A DNA stretch of 64,000 nt, from NCBI GenBank assembly GCA_943842505.1, contig CALTDI010000012.1, positions 56,588-120,587 of the forward strand. The letters run 5' to 3'. The DNA comes from an uncultured Pseudomonadales bacterium. GTDB lineage: Bacteria; Pseudomonadota; Gammaproteobacteria; Pseudomonadales; Pseudohongiellaceae. A model generated the notes under the pieces. That model saw nothing but the letters and a program-made list of their open reading frames with translations, ran no database searches and was not told the DNA's origin. This document shows, one piece after another, positions 53,593-63,905 of this stretch; the stretch's first letter is position 1, and each line of letters begins with the position of its first letter. Both the position numbers and the translations under genes were made by a program.

Positions 53593-54373
53593 ATTGAAAT
53601 TGAATCGACGCGATGCCCGCTGGCTTGGGGTGTGCGCCGGTATTGCAGAGTGGCTGGACGTTCCAACCGTTCTTGTCCGCGTAATCTTCGTGATTTGTGT
53701 AATATCCTGGCCCACGCTGATTATCGGATATTTCCTGCTCTACTTCTGCCTAGACAAAGATATTACGCCAGACAAGATGCGCGATTATTTTAAAAGCGCT
53801 TCCACGGCGGAGCACTTCAAGCAGCTGGATTATCGCAAGCCAATCTACAGGAATGAGCGGAACAAACGCGTCGCCGGAGTATGTAGCGGTATAGCCGACT
53901 ATTTTGAGGTAAGCGCATTCGCGGTGAGAGCGGTTACACTTTTCTCTCTATTCCTATTCGGCCCATTTACGTTCTGGGCTTATATAATTTGTATTTTCGT
54001 ATTCGAGCCAGATCCTCATGTTGGGCCCAGAGCTAGACACGAGAAGCGTGCCCAGCGCAAACAACGCCGCGCCGAGAGACGCGCAAGACGCAAGCAGCGT
54101 AAGAGCTATGTCAATGAAGAGTATGAGCAGTTTGCCGAAGACGTAGCCAATGAGGCCTACGCCGAAGCTACTGCCGCCTTCGATGAGATGGCCCAGGAGT
54201 TTGATGCCGAGCCAGGCGCGCAATCGAACACTGACTCAGAACAGCCCGACAGCGTGTATTCTCACGACAAGTGCACCAAGGTCTATAACTCAATGGAGCT
54301 ACGCCTTCGCGAGATTGAAGCCTATATGACATCGAAAAGATTCCGCCTGCACTGCGAAATCAACCGTATCTGA
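53573..54373 (+). CDS. pspC: PspC-like protein with two PspC domains
   Basis: 266 residues. The first PspC domain (about 8-65) reads LNRRDARWLGVCAGIAEWLD, then LVRVIFVICVISWPTLIIGY. The second (about 90-150) reads YRNERNKRVAGVCSGIADYF and AVRAVTLFSLFLFGPFTFWA. A basic stretch (about 155-180, mostly Arg/Lys/Gln) and an acidic helical tail follow. Usual PspC has one domain and about 120 residues, so this is a duplicated, extended form. It begins inside pspB (20-base overlap). Confidence 0.9.
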   Translation: MNTGTSRLKLNRRDARWLGVCAGIAEWLDVPTVLVRVIFVICVISWPTLIIGYFLLYFCLDKDITPDKMRDYFKSASTAEHFKQLDYRKPIYRNERNKRVAGVCSGIADYFEVSAFAVRAVTLFSLFLFGPFTFWAYIICIFVFEPDPHVGPRARHEKRAQRKQRRAERRARRKQRKSYVNEEYEQFAEDVANEAYAEATAAFDEMAQEFDAEPGAQSNTDSEQPDSVYSHDKCTKVYNSMELRLREIEAYMTSKRFRLHCEINRI

Positions 54374-54529
54374 TTACCCCCTTCCCAACGCCTCTTTCAC
54401 AATAAGGGTCTCTGGTTTTCCTAGGGCCCTTAAAGCAGTACACTAAGCCCCCTTCGTTTGAACTATATGACTGTTTGAAGCAACAGTTCGCAGCGGCCGA
54501 AAATCGGCAAACAACAATTGGTGTTATTC

Positions 54530-55117
54530 ATGAAATATTGTCATCAATGTGCGGAACCTCTCATTCTTCGTGTGCCTGAGGGTGATGATAAGCCGCGCCA
54601 CTGTTGCACAGCCTGTGACAGTATCTTCTACCTAAATCCGAAGAACGTCGTCGGCACGGTTCCCTTCTTCGAAGACAAGGTCTTATTGTGTAAGCGCGCC
54701 ATTCAACCCCGTATTGGGAAGTGGACGCTTCCGGCCGGTTTTATGGAAAACGGTGAAAGCAGCCTCCATGGCGCGATCCGTGAGACGCAGGAGGAGGCCG
54801 GAGCTTCGGTCATTATTCAGAACGACAGCCTCTACACCCTGTTTAATCTGCCAAAGATTAATCAGGTCTATATGTTTTTCCGCGCCGAATTGGCGAACCT
54901 GGACTATGCTGCGGGACTGGAATCGGAAGAGGTAGCACTTTTTACGGAGCAGGAAATTCCGTGGCAGGAAATTGCGTTCCCTGTCGTGAAGAGCACCCTC
55001 GAACACTATTTCGAGGACCTACGACGAAATCGATTCCCGGTACGCATGTTCGATGTGCACCATGGAGAAGACAGAAGCTTCACAACCAGCCTCATCAGCG
55101 CCAGCGACTTCGAGTAG
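54530..55117 (+). CDS. Zinc-ribbon Nudix hydrolase
   Basis: About 195 residues. An N-terminal zinc ribbon (CHQC ... CCTAC) precedes a Nudix domain with the box GFMENGESSLHGAIRETQEE then AGA (G-x5-E-x7-REx2EExG). Such proteins cleave nucleoside diphosphate derivatives such as NADH, ADP-ribose or FAD; the ribbon recalls NudC, but the length and C-terminus differ. The frame opens at 54518; the Met at 54530 (MKYCHQC) is the likely start. It stands alone after the psp locus. Confidence 0.9.
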   Translation: MKYCHQCAEPLILRVPEGDDKPRHCCTACDSIFYLNPKNVVGTVPFFEDKVLLCKRAIQPRIGKWTLPAGFMENGESSLHGAIRETQEEAGASVIIQNDSLYTLFNLPKINQVYMFFRAELANLDYAAGLESEEVALFTEQEIPWQEIAFPVVKSTLEHYFEDLRRNRFPVRMFDVHHGEDRSFTTSLISASDFE

Positions 55118-55149
55118 GCCTCTAGATTAGATTCATGAGTTAGCAAGCC

Positions 55150-55476
55150 TTAGAAGGATTCGATACGCAGCACCGCGTAGGCCACTTCCTCAAAGGGGTG
55201 TGATGACTTCAGCGCGGCTATGACCTGTGTGATTAGCTCTTCTTCGCAGACCATCTCTACTTTGAATTCTTTAAGAGTCTCTAAGCGGTCTCTCTCACCC
55301 GTGAAGGGATTACTACCAGCCCCGGGTCTGAACTGGCCCTCTCCCACTGTTTGCCAGGCACAGCAGTCATAGTTACCAACCTTGCCAGCACCCGCTTCGA
55401 ACATGGCCTGCTTTACCTGCTGCAACTGCTCTTCGGGCACGTAGAATTCAATCTTGAGTAAGCGCTTATTGCTCAT
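55150..55476 (-). CDS. Stand-alone YqfO/NIF3-insert domain protein
   Basis: 108 residues with the PII-like fold of the insert domain of YqfO/NIF3 proteins. It shows LLKIEFYVPEEQLQQVKQAM, GAGKVGNYDCCAWQTVGEGQ and a C-terminal ALKSSHPFEEVAYAVLRIE. The single-domain form is common in gammaproteobacteria and of unknown function; metal or small-molecule binding is suspected from the fold. It lies 63 bases downstream of purL. Confidence 0.88.
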   Translation of the reverse strand: MSNKRLLKIEFYVPEEQLQQVKQAMFEAGAGKVGNYDCCAWQTVGEGQFRPGAGSNPFTGERDRLETLKEFKVEMVCEEELITQVIAALKSSHPFEEVAYAVLRIESF

Positions 55477-55539
55477 AATATTTCTACGAACCTCTGGCCA
55501 GAGCCAGCCCTTGGGTGAAATTCGTCTTTGGGCAAGAGA

Positions 55540-58500
55540 CTAGCCTAACCATTTTCTCGCATTGCGAAACATACGCATACTTGGGGCATCTTCTAGCCAG
55601 TCACTTGGATGCCAGGAATTTTGACTCGCACGAAATACACGCTCCGGATGCGGCATCATAATAGTGACACGACCATCGACACTGGATATTCCTGCTATCG
55701 CGTCGGGAGAACCATTGGGGTTCGCTGGATAGCGCTGGGTCGGCTCTGCGTAGTTATCAACATAACGTAGCGCAATACCACCGGCCGACTGCAGCTTCTG
55801 CAAGTCGCTGGAATTGGCAAATTCAGCCATTCCCTCTCCATGGGCTACCGCCAGGGGAAAACGAGAACCTTCCATGCCCTGCAGAAAAGCAGAATTGCTA
55901 GCCTCGACTCGAGTGAGACTTAGGCGCCCCTCGAACTGTTCCGATCGATTACGGACAAAGCGTGGCCAATGGTCTGCACCGGGTATCAAATCGTGCAGCA
56001 GGGAAATCATCTGACAGCCATTACATACACCGAGAGTTAGGGTATCGGGATTGGTGAAGTAGGCTTCGAACTGCGCACGCAGATCCGGGTTGAAGAGAAT
56101 CGACTTCGCCCATCCTCCTCCTGCACCGAGCACGTCACCATAGGAAAATCCGCCGCAGGCTACCAAGGCGTTAAACTGATCCAGTTTCACCCTGCCGCTA
56201 ATTAGATCTGTCATGTGCACATCGATGGCATCGAAGCGTGCCCTGTCGAAAACGGCACCCATTTCGATCTGACCGTTAACACCCTGCTCGCGCAATACGG
56301 CAACACGCGGCCGTGCATCTACATTGATATAAGGGGCCGTAATATCATCATTCAAGTCGAAGTTCAGCGAGATCGTAATACCCGGATCTTTAGCATCGAG
56401 AATCTGATCATACTCTTCACTGGCGCAGATCGAATTGTCACGAATACTCTGCATGTGGTAGCTGGTTGCAGACCACTGGCGTTGCAACTCTACCCTGCTT
56501 TGTGAATACAACGGCTTCTCGTCCAGCGCTATAGTCAGCGTTCCCAGCTCGTTCAGTTGAGCTATCTCATGCACACAGTCGCCCAACCCGCTCTCCTGAG
56601 CGAACTGCATAACAGGTGTTAGCTGATCTTTTGAAACCTGAATTACCGCACCCAACTCTTCGTTAAACAAGGCCGAAATTACAGAGCCCTCTGTCGCTAT
56701 TTTCTCCAATTGGATATCCAGCCCACAGTGTCCCGCGAACGCCATCTCGGCGAGCGTGGCAAATAGACCACCATCGGATCGATCGTGGTAGGCCAATAAT
56801 AGACCCTGATTTCTGCAGCGGTTGATGAACTCGAACAGTCCCAGGAGATCGGCAGACTCATCCAAATCGGGCACCGTGCCCTGCATTCGGTTATAGACTT
56901 GACCCAATGCCGAACCGGCCAGACGATTCTTGCCCCTACCCAGATCGATCAGAAGCAAACTGCTCTGTCCCCGATCGGTCTGTAGTTGAGGGGTAAGGGT
57001 CTTGCGAATGTCATCCACAGGCGAAAACGCAGAGACAATAAGGGACAGCGGCGCCGTGTTACTTTTCTCGCCGTCTGCGTCATTCCAGACCGTGCGCATA
57101 GACATAGAGTCCTTGCCAACGGGAATACAAATCCCAAGCTTGGGGCATAACTCCATCGCTATAGCTTTTACTGTCTCGAAGAGTTTCTGATCTTCACTGC
57201 CGTGCCCTGCCGCAACCATCCAGTTCGCGGACAGTTTAATATCGCCAATTTTTTCAATCGAGGCGCTGACTATGTTGGTAACTGACTCGGCAATTGCCAT
57301 GCGGCCCGACGCTGCCGCATCAAACAGAGCGAGAGGCGTTCGCTCACCCATGGCCATGGCTTCACCGGTATGGCCGCAATAGGCACTGGCAGTTACTGCG
57401 GCATCGGCTACTGGAACCTGCCAGGGTCCAACCATCTGATCACGATGAACCAAGCCGGTAATCGTGCGATCGCCGATAGTAATAAGAAAATTCTTACTCG
57501 CCACCGTAGGTAGTGCTAACACGCGATTAATAGATTCTTCTAGATCAAGGTCTGAGGTATCGAAAACAGTCTCGGCAAGTTGACCGGACTTTACATCGCG
57601 GTGCATCTTGGGCGGCTTACCGAACAGCAAGTCCATAGGCAGATCGATTGGACTATTCGAGAAATGGGAGTCATCCAGGCGTATATGTTTTTCTGCTGTG
57701 GCCTCACCGACAACGGCAACCGGACAGCGCTCACGCTGGCAGATGTCCTTGAATCGCGCCAGGTGCTCTGGGTCCACGGCAATAACATAGCGTTCCTGTG
57801 CCTCGTTACACCAGATTTCCAGCGGCGACATCTGACTCTCGGCATTCGGGATATCGCGCAGATTAAATACACCTCCGCGGCCGCCATCTTTGACCAGTTC
57901 CGGAAGCGCGTTGGACAGACCACCGGCACCCACATCATGAATAAAGGCTATAGGGTTCCGCTCACCTAATTGCCAGCACTGATCTATGACTTCCTGACAA
58001 CGCCTCTCCATCTCGGCGTTCTCGCGCTGTACCGACGCAAAATCTAAATCCTCATTCCCCGAGCCCGAGGCCATCGAGGAAGCGGCACCGCCGCCAAGGC
58101 CGATTAACATAGCAGGCCCGCCCAAGACGATCAGCTTGGCACCCACGGAGATCTCACTCTTGTGCACATGGGGCTCGCGGATGTTACCGATTCCGCCCGC
58201 AATCATTATGGGTTTGTGATAACCACGCACCTGATTCTCGCCGGCTTCATTCACCACAGCCTGTTCGAAGCTGCGGAAATAACCACACAGCGCCGGGCGA
58301 CCGTACTCGTTATTAAACGAGGCTCCGCCTATAGGCCCTTCTAGCATAATCTCCAGCGCCGAGGCGATATGTGCAGGCTTGCCTAACTCTTCTTCCCAGG
58401 GCTGGACAAACTCTGGAATCTTCAGATTGGAAACGCTGTATCCGGTGAGACCAGCCTTCGGCTTGGACCCTGTGCCTGTAGCACCCTCATCACGAATCTC

Positions 58501-59457
58501 ACCCCCCGAGCCTGTCGATGCGCCGGGAAATGGGGCGATAGCCGTCGGATGATTGTGCGTCTCTACCTTCATCAGGATATGAATAGGCTCCTCGACGAAT
58601 CCATATTGCTTGGAATCGGAGGCGGGAAAGAAACGCGCACTGTCATGACCCTGCATCACCGCCGAATTGTCAGAGTAGGCTGATAACACCCCCTCTGGCG
58701 ATTGCTTATGAGTGTTGCGGATCATGCCAAACAGAGAATGCTCTTGTGCCTGACCATCTATAGTCCAATCGGCGTTGAATATCTTATGCCGGCAATGCTC
58801 GGAATTCGCCTGGGCGAACATCATCAACTCGATGTCATTGGGGTTGCGACCCAGCTCGCTAAACTGCTCAAACAGGTAGTCGATCTCGTCTTCGGCCAAA
58901 GCCAGGCCAAGCGCGCTGTTCGCAGCACTTAGCGCAGATCTCCCCTGCCCCAATATATCTACAGACGCCATCGCTTGCGGCTCGGCGTGACGAAACAAGC
59001 AACTGGCCTTGCTCACATCACTCAATATCGCCTGGGTCATACGGTCGTGCAGCATGTCATCGAGAATGGCAAGTTCAGCAGTCTCTAACGGCCGGCTCAG
59101 CTGCACAGTGAAGACCGTGCCACGCTCTACTCGCTCAACCTTTGCCAAACCACAGTTATGAAGTATGTCACTAGCCTTACTGGACCAGGGTGAGATAGTA
59201 CCGGGACGCGGCACCACTACCCTGCTTAGCGACGAGGCGGTATTTTCAGGGTCCACAGACGACGTGAAGCTTGCTCCGTAGAGCAACAGTGCATGTATAA
59301 CTTCGAGATCGTGATTCGTCAGTTCCTCAGTGCAATCGAGAAAGTGCGCGAATTGGGCGCTGAACGCTTCTACCTGGGGGAGTCTGGCCTGGAGGTTAAG
59401 TAGTAATTTGGAAGATTTAAAAGCAGAAAGAGCTGCCGCTCCAAACATTACCTGCAT
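55540..59457 (-). CDS. purL: Phosphoribosylformylglycinamidine synthase (large single-chain PurL)
   Basis: 1305 residues, the full-length type. It makes FGAM from FGAR, ATP and glutamine in purine synthesis. The N-terminal domain has [14 protein letters not shown]. The two AIRS-like domains have [35 protein letters not shown] and [20 protein letters not shown]. The C-terminal glutamine amidotransferase has [20 protein letters not shown] (catalytic Cys), with His and Glu in [11 protein letters not shown]. Intact. The start [13 protein letters not shown] agrees with the family. Confidence 0.98.
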   Translation of the reverse strand: MQVMFGAAALSAFKSSKLLLNLQARLPQVEAFSAQFAHFLDCTEELTNHDLEVIHALLLYGASFTSSVDPENTASSLSRVVVPRPGTISPWSSKASDILHNCGLAKVERVERGTVFTVQLSRPLETAELAILDDMLHDRMTQAILSDVSKASCLFRHAEPQAMASVDILGQGRSALSAANSALGLALAEDEIDYLFEQFSELGRNPNDIELMMFAQANSEHCRHKIFNADWTIDGQAQEHSLFGMIRNTHKQSPEGVLSAYSDNSAVMQGHDSARFFPASDSKQYGFVEEPIHILMKVETHNHPTAIAPFPGASTGSGGEIRDEGATGTGSKPKAGLTGYSVSNLKIPEFVQPWEEELGKPAHIASALEIMLEGPIGGASFNNEYGRPALCGYFRSFEQAVVNEAGENQVRGYHKPIMIAGGIGNIREPHVHKSEISVGAKLIVLGGPAMLIGLGGGAASSMASGSGNEDLDFASVQRENAEMERRCQEVIDQCWQLGERNPIAFIHDVGAGGLSNALPELVKDGGRGGVFNLRDIPNAESQMSPLEIWCNEAQERYVIAVDPEHLARFKDICQRERCPVAVVGEATAEKHIRLDDSHFSNSPIDLPMDLLFGKPPKMHRDVKSGQLAETVFDTSDLDLEESINRVLALPTVASKNFLITIGDRTITGLVHRDQMVGPWQVPVADAAVTASAYCGHTGEAMAMGERTPLALFDAAASGRMAIAESVTNIVSASIEKIGDIKLSANWMVAAGHGSEDQKLFETVKAIAMELCPKLGICIPVGKDSMSMRTVWNDADGEKSNTAPLSLIVSAFSPVDDIRKTLTPQLQTDRGQSSLLLIDLGRGKNRLAGSALGQVYNRMQGTVPDLDESADLLGLFEFINRCRNQGLLLAYHDRSDGGLFATLAEMAFAGHCGLDIQLEKIATEGSVISALFNEELGAVIQVSKDQLTPVMQFAQESGLGDCVHEIAQLNELGTLTIALDEKPLYSQSRVELQRQWSATSYHMQSIRDNSICASEEYDQILDAKDPGITISLNFDLNDDITAPYINVDARPRVAVLREQGVNGQIEMGAVFDRARFDAIDVHMTDLISGRVKLDQFNALVACGGFSYGDVLGAGGGWAKSILFNPDLRAQFEAYFTNPDTLTLGVCNGCQMISLLHDLIPGADHWPRFVRNRSEQFEGRLSLTRVEASNSAFLQGMEGSRFPLAVAHGEGMAEFANSSDLQKLQSAGGIALRYVDNYAEPTQRYPANPNGSPDAIAGISSVDGRVTIMMPHPERVFRASQNSWHPSDWLEDAPSMRMFRNARKWLG

Positions 59458-59558
59458 CGATGGTATCCCAATTTGTGGCGCGAATAGCTTGGGCTAGGGC
59501 GCTATTTTATGGAGCGGCAATGATAATTGATTTGGGCAGTGAATTCAGAAAAATGTGC

Positions 59559-59590
59559 AGTAATTTGCTCGATTTATCGAGCAAATTACT
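59559..59590. terminator. 32-bp perfect palindrome upstream of purL
   Basis: AGTAATTTGCTCGAT and its exact complement flank two T. On the minus strand a TTTTT run follows after a few bases, so it may end the lipoprotein transcript. It also lies 100 bases upstream of the purL start and could be an operator. Confidence 0.6.
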
Positions 59591-59602
59591 ACCGGGCGAA
59601 TA

Positions 59603-60118
59603 CTACTGAGGATTGTAGCGCCCGGCTTCTTTTGAAACGATCTCGTTACCGTCTTCGTCTTCCAGCCAAAAATCCACATGGGACAAAGTGGTTATATCGT
59701 GGCGACTGTCATTGAACACCGGGGTCGCCATGACCCTATACGTTTCCCCCGCCCTCGCGTTGAAGTGCAGAGTTCGGCTTATATTATCCCGGGCTCGAGC
59801 ATAGTCGACCATGGCCGGAGCCAGGCCTCGCTGACCGCCAAGGTCCCAATAGAAGTAGACCTTAACGTCATGATAACCGGGGGCTATTTGTATGGCACGA
59901 TGTTGATCGCTGTTTATAACCGGAAAGTCATCGACTTCGATGAAGCGGATAGTGTCCGTGTAGCGATTCAGCAGATCGGTGCGAACGAAACTGCCACCCT
60001 GAATAGTGGAGAGCTGCATATCAGCTCGGGGATCACCGAAGTAAGCCTTATAGGGAGCTGGTGCCGTGCATGCCACTAACGAGAACAGCAGCAGAGAAAA
60101 TAAGAGTTTTTTGCGCAT
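59603..60118 (-). CDS. Putative lipoprotein of unknown function
   Basis: About 171 residues with an N-terminal MRKKLLFSLLLFSLVAC lipobox (LVAC), so the mature protein should be lipid-anchored at Cys17. The mature domain begins TAPAPYKAYFGDPRADMQLS and contains HRAIQIAPGYHDVKVYFYWD and THFNARAGETYRV-like strands, similar in style to small beta-sandwich lipoproteins. The frame opens at 60157; the lipobox spacing points to the Met at 60118. Not a family I can name. Confidence 0.7.
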   Translation of the reverse strand: MRKKLLFSLLLFSLVACTAPAPYKAYFGDPRADMQLSTIQGGSFVRTDLLNRYTDTIRFIEVDDFPVINSDQHRAIQIAPGYHDVKVYFYWDLGGQRGLAPAMVDYARARDNISRTLHFNARAGETYRVMATPVFNDSRHDITTLSHVDFWLEDEDGNEIVSKEAGRYNPQ

Positions 60119-60218
60119 AGATATAGTGATGGTCATAGAGATTAGTAAGCCTTTCACATCGGCAGCAGAGGAGACTTATACAAGCTACTCCGAATTTTCG
60201 CAAGCTAACTGTCGCCTG

Positions 60219-60701
60219 CTAACTACCTTTTCGCCTGCTCCTAAAGAAGCTCTGCAGTAGAGCAGAACATTCATCGCTCAACACACCCTGCGTATAGCTT
60301 AGCTGGTGATTGAAATACTGGGCATCGACCAGAGAGGCCTGACTCACTATCGCTCCGGCGCGCGGTTCTGCCGCACCAAAAACGAGCCGTCCTACGCGAG
60401 CATGAATCATCGCACCCAGACACATCGTACAGGGCTCGAGCGTAACATAGAGTGTTGTTTCCGGCAGACGGTAGTTTTGTCGAGACTGTGACGCACCTCT
60501 TAAGGCAACGATCTCGGCGTGTGCCGTTGGGTCACAGCTGCGGATTGGCTGATTGAAGCCTGAGCCTATAATCTGCTCGCCCTGAACCACAATAGCACCA
60601 ACCGGCACTTCATCGGCATCTGCCGCCTGCTGCGCGAGCAGCAGTGCTTCTCGCATCCAGCGTTCGTCATCACTCTTGAGAGTATCTAATTCAGGCGCCA
60701 T
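60219..60701 (-). CDS. tadA: tRNA-specific adenosine deaminase TadA
   Basis: 160 residues. Zinc-site motifs are THAEIVALRGASQ (His, catalytic Glu) and LEPCTMCLGAMIHARVGRLV (PCxxC). It converts A34 to inosine in tRNA-Arg(ACG), the very tRNA encoded at 7788-7864, so that it can read CGU, CGC and CGA. Start MAPELDTLKSDDERWMREAL fits. It overlaps no neighbour and is seven bases after the membrane-protein gene. Confidence 0.96.
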   Translation of the reverse strand: MAPELDTLKSDDERWMREALLLAQQAADADEVPVGAIVVQGEQIIGSGFNQPIRSCDPTAHAEIVALRGASQSRQNYRLPETTLYVTLEPCTMCLGAMIHARVGRLVFGAAEPRAGAIVSQASLVDAQYFNHQLSYTQGVLSDECSALLQSFFRSRRKGS

Positions 60702-60708
60702 GACTCAC

Positions 60709-61368
60709 TTAATTCGACCGTGTGGAGAAATAATTGACCAGATATAGCCCCATGGAGACCGCCGGCCCGATGCCAAAGGCGAACATCAATGTGCCAAGAC
60801 CCAGCGTACCACCCAACAACCAACCGAAAAATACGACGGTGATTTCAATCGCTGTACGCACTCGCGCCACAGGCAGATTGGTGACGCGCTGCAAGCCTGT
60901 CATAAGACCATCTCTAGGCCCAGGCCCGAGATTCGCTATTAAATATAGGCCACTGCCAAAACCGACCAGCAATATACCGAAAGTGGCCTCTGCGACTCTC
61001 AAAAGAAAGACATCTGTCTGTGGCAGATACGGTAGAGATAAATCTATGGCGATAGCAATAATCACGGCGTTCAATATTGTACCTATACCCGGAGCCTGCT
61101 TTAGCGGTATCCACAGCAGTAATACGGCTAGACTGGTGAGAAAGGTAGTAACGCCTATACTCCAGCCACTAATCTGGGAAACCCCCTGGGACAGAACCGT
61201 CCATGGGCTGTTACCCGCTGCCGAGGCAATCAATAGCGCCTCACCGAGGCCGAACACTGTTAGCCCCGCACATAAGACGCAGAGCGTAGAAAACCGTGGC
61301 CGAAAATTCAGCGCCCTATCGGAACTCCAGGACACTATGGGTATGCTTTTTACTGCGAACAGCTTCAT
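60709..61368 (-). CDS. YczE-like integral membrane protein
   Basis: 219 residues with about five hydrophobic segments. It has the YczE pattern AGLTVFGLGEALLIASAAGN, SPWTVLSQGVSQISGWSIGV, and IANLGPGPRDGLMTGLQRVT with NLPVARVRTAIEITVV. Function of the family is not established. It lies seven bases upstream of tadA on the same strand and is probably cotranscribed. Confidence 0.82.
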   Translation of the reverse strand: MKLFAVKSIPIVSWSSDRALNFRPRFSTLCVLCAGLTVFGLGEALLIASAAGNSPWTVLSQGVSQISGWSIGVTTFLTSLAVLLLWIPLKQAPGIGTILNAVIIAIAIDLSLPYLPQTDVFLLRVAEATFGILLVGFGSGLYLIANLGPGPRDGLMTGLQRVTNLPVARVRTAIEITVVFFGWLLGGTLGLGTLMFAFGIGPAVSMGLYLVNYFSTRSN

Positions 61369-61496
61369 TATTGCTTATATGTACCAAAAAAAGAATAGAA
61401 GGGATAGGAGCCGGTGGCGCACAGCTTCTAACAGGCATTGTAAGTTAATCGACCTGATTCGCCTATTGCGATCTCAGATGCCCACTAGTTTTACCG

Positions 61497-61681
61497 CTAC
61501 TGCTTCGTAAAAAATGAAACCGCCAGCACCTCGAAGGTGTAATGATTAGCCACGCAAAATTCATTAAGCGCCTTGTACTCGTCTTGCTCCCGTAGCTGCG
61601 GTCCCTCAAGAGTAAAGATGACGTAAGGTGTTGTTCATAGGCTTTATATTCCCAATAACCAAGTAATCTGAAATCTGTCAT
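61497..61681 (-). pseudogene. Short frameshifted gene remnant
   Basis: An ATG at 61681 starts MTDFRLLGYWEYKAYEQ, and another frame (61497-61634) continues with a protein-like PYVIFTLEGPQLREQDEYKA, then LNEFCVANHYTFEVLAVSFF, but has no start of its own (TGA just upstream). Joining the two near 61630 would give about 60 residues. I do not recognise the family. It may be a decayed or wrongly sequenced small gene. Confidence 0.35.
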
Positions 61682-61745
61682 GAAAAGGCTGCACTGTCCG
61701 CAGCCTTAATGTCCTTCTCGAGAGCAACCTTCGGAGCCTGTCTTC

Positions 61746-62666
61746 CTATAAAGGTTTGCTTGGCCCCGGGAAAAATCTATTTGTTTGCTTTTGATAGCTA
61801 ACGTAATCGGGTCGCTTCTGTGCTGAAAAGTATTCCGATGGCACTGCCCCAGTCGTATGGACTAGCGTCACGTACATGGCCCTGGATGTAAATAGCAGGC
61901 CAAGGCCAAGCAAAAGCCATACGACATCGCTTTCAAAGCCTCTGAGCGACAGCCAAGATGGAATAGCCGCTAGCAACCAGCCCATTCCACACCATCCATT
62001 CAGCAAAATAGTTAGGGTGACGGCAGTATTTCCACAAGCCGACGCTGCACACCTGGCCCCTGCTTCCCTGCCGCCTTCATTTCGCGAAGAAATCGAAGCT
62101 TCTGAATATCTGCAATGGACTCCATCGCAAAGGCTAAAACCCATATGAGAAGACCCAGGAACTCTAATAGCAAAGAATTCTTGGCTAGTATTTGATGCCA
62201 TAATAAAAATCGGTAGAGCCAAGAATGATGCGTTTGCCAAACCTTGAGAAATAGCATCCACCTGCAGTGCTAAGGCAGTGTTATCTTTCCCTTCACCTGC
62301 CCAGCGAATGCGCTGGTATTGATATCGGGGAAATTCTTTCTTTAATAGGCCCATTCGCCACATGTTTAGGGCACCCAAGCCCATGCGAAGGCCAACTAAA
62401 ACTACTATGCCACTAACTAGAAGTGACCTCAGCCAATAACCCTCACTAAGAAAGAAACTAATTATGCCGAGCAAGACCAAACCAAAGGGCCAACCTATGT
62501 CCACATAGCTCATTCGGCCAGTACGCCAGATTGGGAGGCAAACCACGAATAGAAACAGAACTAACTGCCCCGTGCCATTCACCATACTCAAATGAGAAAA
62601 ACTTGAGGTAGACAACATAAGTGCCCAGCCAAGCAGGCCGGCATAGAGAGGACGAAGATAATGCAT
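61746..62666 (-). pseudogene. DUF1295 / steroid 5-alpha-reductase-like membrane protein, three frameshifts
   Basis: The N-terminal half (to about 62200) and the end (from about 61950) are in one frame. Between them the family sequence passes through the other two frames: FLGLLIWVLAFAMESIADIQ with KLRF, then VGLWKYCRHPNYFAEWMVWN. Expected DUF1295 blocks (ESIADxQK, RHPNYFxEW, PDYxxYQxxTNRFxP) are all present. Shifts fall near 62165-62200, 62075-62095 and 61940-61960. All could be repaired by single-base changes of the same sense. Intact relatives reduce double bonds or are of unknown function. Confidence 0.8.
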
Positions 62667-62813
62667 AGGGACTATTCTTACCCAATAGCTCGATCGTTGA
62701 AAGCTATGTTTATTGAGAGTTCTTTCCCAAGACGCCCTACAATCCTCTGGCGTTTGAGCGCTATGTTAGCCCACAGCTCCTTATCTGGCGGATGTAAGGA
62801 ATGACAATGAGTT

Positions 62814-63165
62814 CTACTTTAGGCCAGAATGCCTCACACATCTCTGGCGTTGCTGGCAAAACTGTTTTAGTGCTTCATCCCAAGTAGGAATACTATCGCT
62901 CTCAAAGCCTAACACTTTTCCAGTGGCTATAGATGAAAACTCGCGCATCGCCTTACGATGTACCGGCGAGCTTCGATACAGCCTCATCATTCTCTTTTGT
63001 CTTCCAGACAGTGAGGGTGTGATTGTACCCGTTACAGGTTCTGGTTTCGCAAAGTATAATACCGCTCGCTTTTCTCGCCGCTCTAAATGCCGGAATCGTG
63101 AGCACCCAGAACCGCAAGCGGCCAATAAGCCCCTTTGATTTAAGTCCCGTTACTGATACATACAT
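62814..63165 (-). pseudogene. DUF3291-like / heme-free monooxygenase-fold protein, frameshifted
   Basis: Starting at MYVSVTGLKSKGLIGRLRFW (63165), the first frame runs through AFRAARKASGIILCET and YNHTLTVWKTKEN. The second frame continues MMRLYRSSPVHRKAMREFSS and ends at 62814. The join lies near 62990-63000 in an A/G-rich run. The composite of about 117 residues resembles small ferredoxin-like-fold proteins of the DUF3291/spheroidene-monooxygenase-like group (WTLTxW..E..M..F..S..H..AM). Family call is moderate. Confidence 0.55.
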
Positions 63166-63430
63166 TTCTATTACCGTAATATTTTCAATACTAACGAGTC
63201 GCGAGTTATACACAGCTAATGCAAGCCGGAACCTACTGATCAAAACTACGCAGTCCATGCTGGTAAAAGTGCACGATGGCCTTCTCGAATCAAGCAACTG
63301 CCACTGGCTACCTGCACTGAGCTGTGGCAGCAGGCATTGATAAACGGCCTAAGCTTCCCATCTTGACCGCCTTATTGGCTAAGCTTACTTATCAGGCACA
63401 GGGCCTGCAATCGTTTGCAGGCTTCACTAG

Positions 63431-63570
63431 GTAACTATTGTAACTATTGTAACTATTGTAACTATTGTAACTATTGTAACTATTGTAACTATTGTAACTA
63501 TTGTAACTATTGTAACTATTGTAACTATTGTAACTATTGTAACTATTGTAACTATTGTAACTATTGTAAC
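63431..63570. repeat. 9-bp minisatellite (GTAACTATT, 15.5 copies)
   Basis: Fifteen perfect copies of GTAACTATT plus a final GTAAC, with no variants. Complete homogeneity implies recent expansion by slippage. One minus-strand frame reads it as Ser-Tyr-Asn repeats but has no credible gene features. Confidence 0.97.
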
Positions 63571-63751
63571 GAATCATCGTAAACTCAGGTCAATTTGTTG
63601 ACATAAAAGGGGGGAGGCACTTTAATGCTAAGTCATAATTCGTGAATACTTCGCCAACTTGCTTTATAGCCAAATCCGAATAAAAACTAGGCAAACCGCC
63701 CTATTCGTGAATATTCTAGTTAATATGAAAAGTTGATAGAACTGGGTGCTA

Positions 63752-63838
63752 ATGGCGGATTATAGTCAGAATATTCGACAGGTAATTGAATTAATAAAAG
63801 GTTCAGAAAAGTCACGTTCTCCAGATGTCATGGAGTAA
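63752..63838 (+). CDS. Possible small ORF or gene fragment
   Basis: A 28-codon frame (MADYSQNIRQVIELIKGSEK, then SRSPDVME) with helix-like composition in an otherwise empty region. There is no clear ribosome site. It may be the N-terminus of a lost gene. Confidence 0.2.
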   Translation: MADYSQNIRQVIELIKGSEKSRSPDVME

Positions 63839-63905
63839 TAGACAAAGGATCTTTTAGGTATTTGTGACAGTGCTAACGTGAAATCTTACAAACGGAAAGA
63901 GACTA

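Larger units (their letters stand above)
63166..63905. other. Gene-poor region with minisatellite
   Basis: About 740 bases. A hairpin CCTGCAA-TCGT-TTGCAGG (63404-63421) precedes a 9-bp tandem repeat (63431-63570). The rest is AT-rich with only one tiny candidate frame (63752-63838). Confidence 0.6.

Noticed and set aside
63431..63570. CRISPR array
   Set aside because: Units are 9 bases and contiguous, with no spacers and no cas genes.
63392..63577. Ser-Tyr-Asn repeat protein on the minus strand
   Set aside because: Purely the 9-bp minisatellite in translation, with no ribosome site or non-repeat domain.
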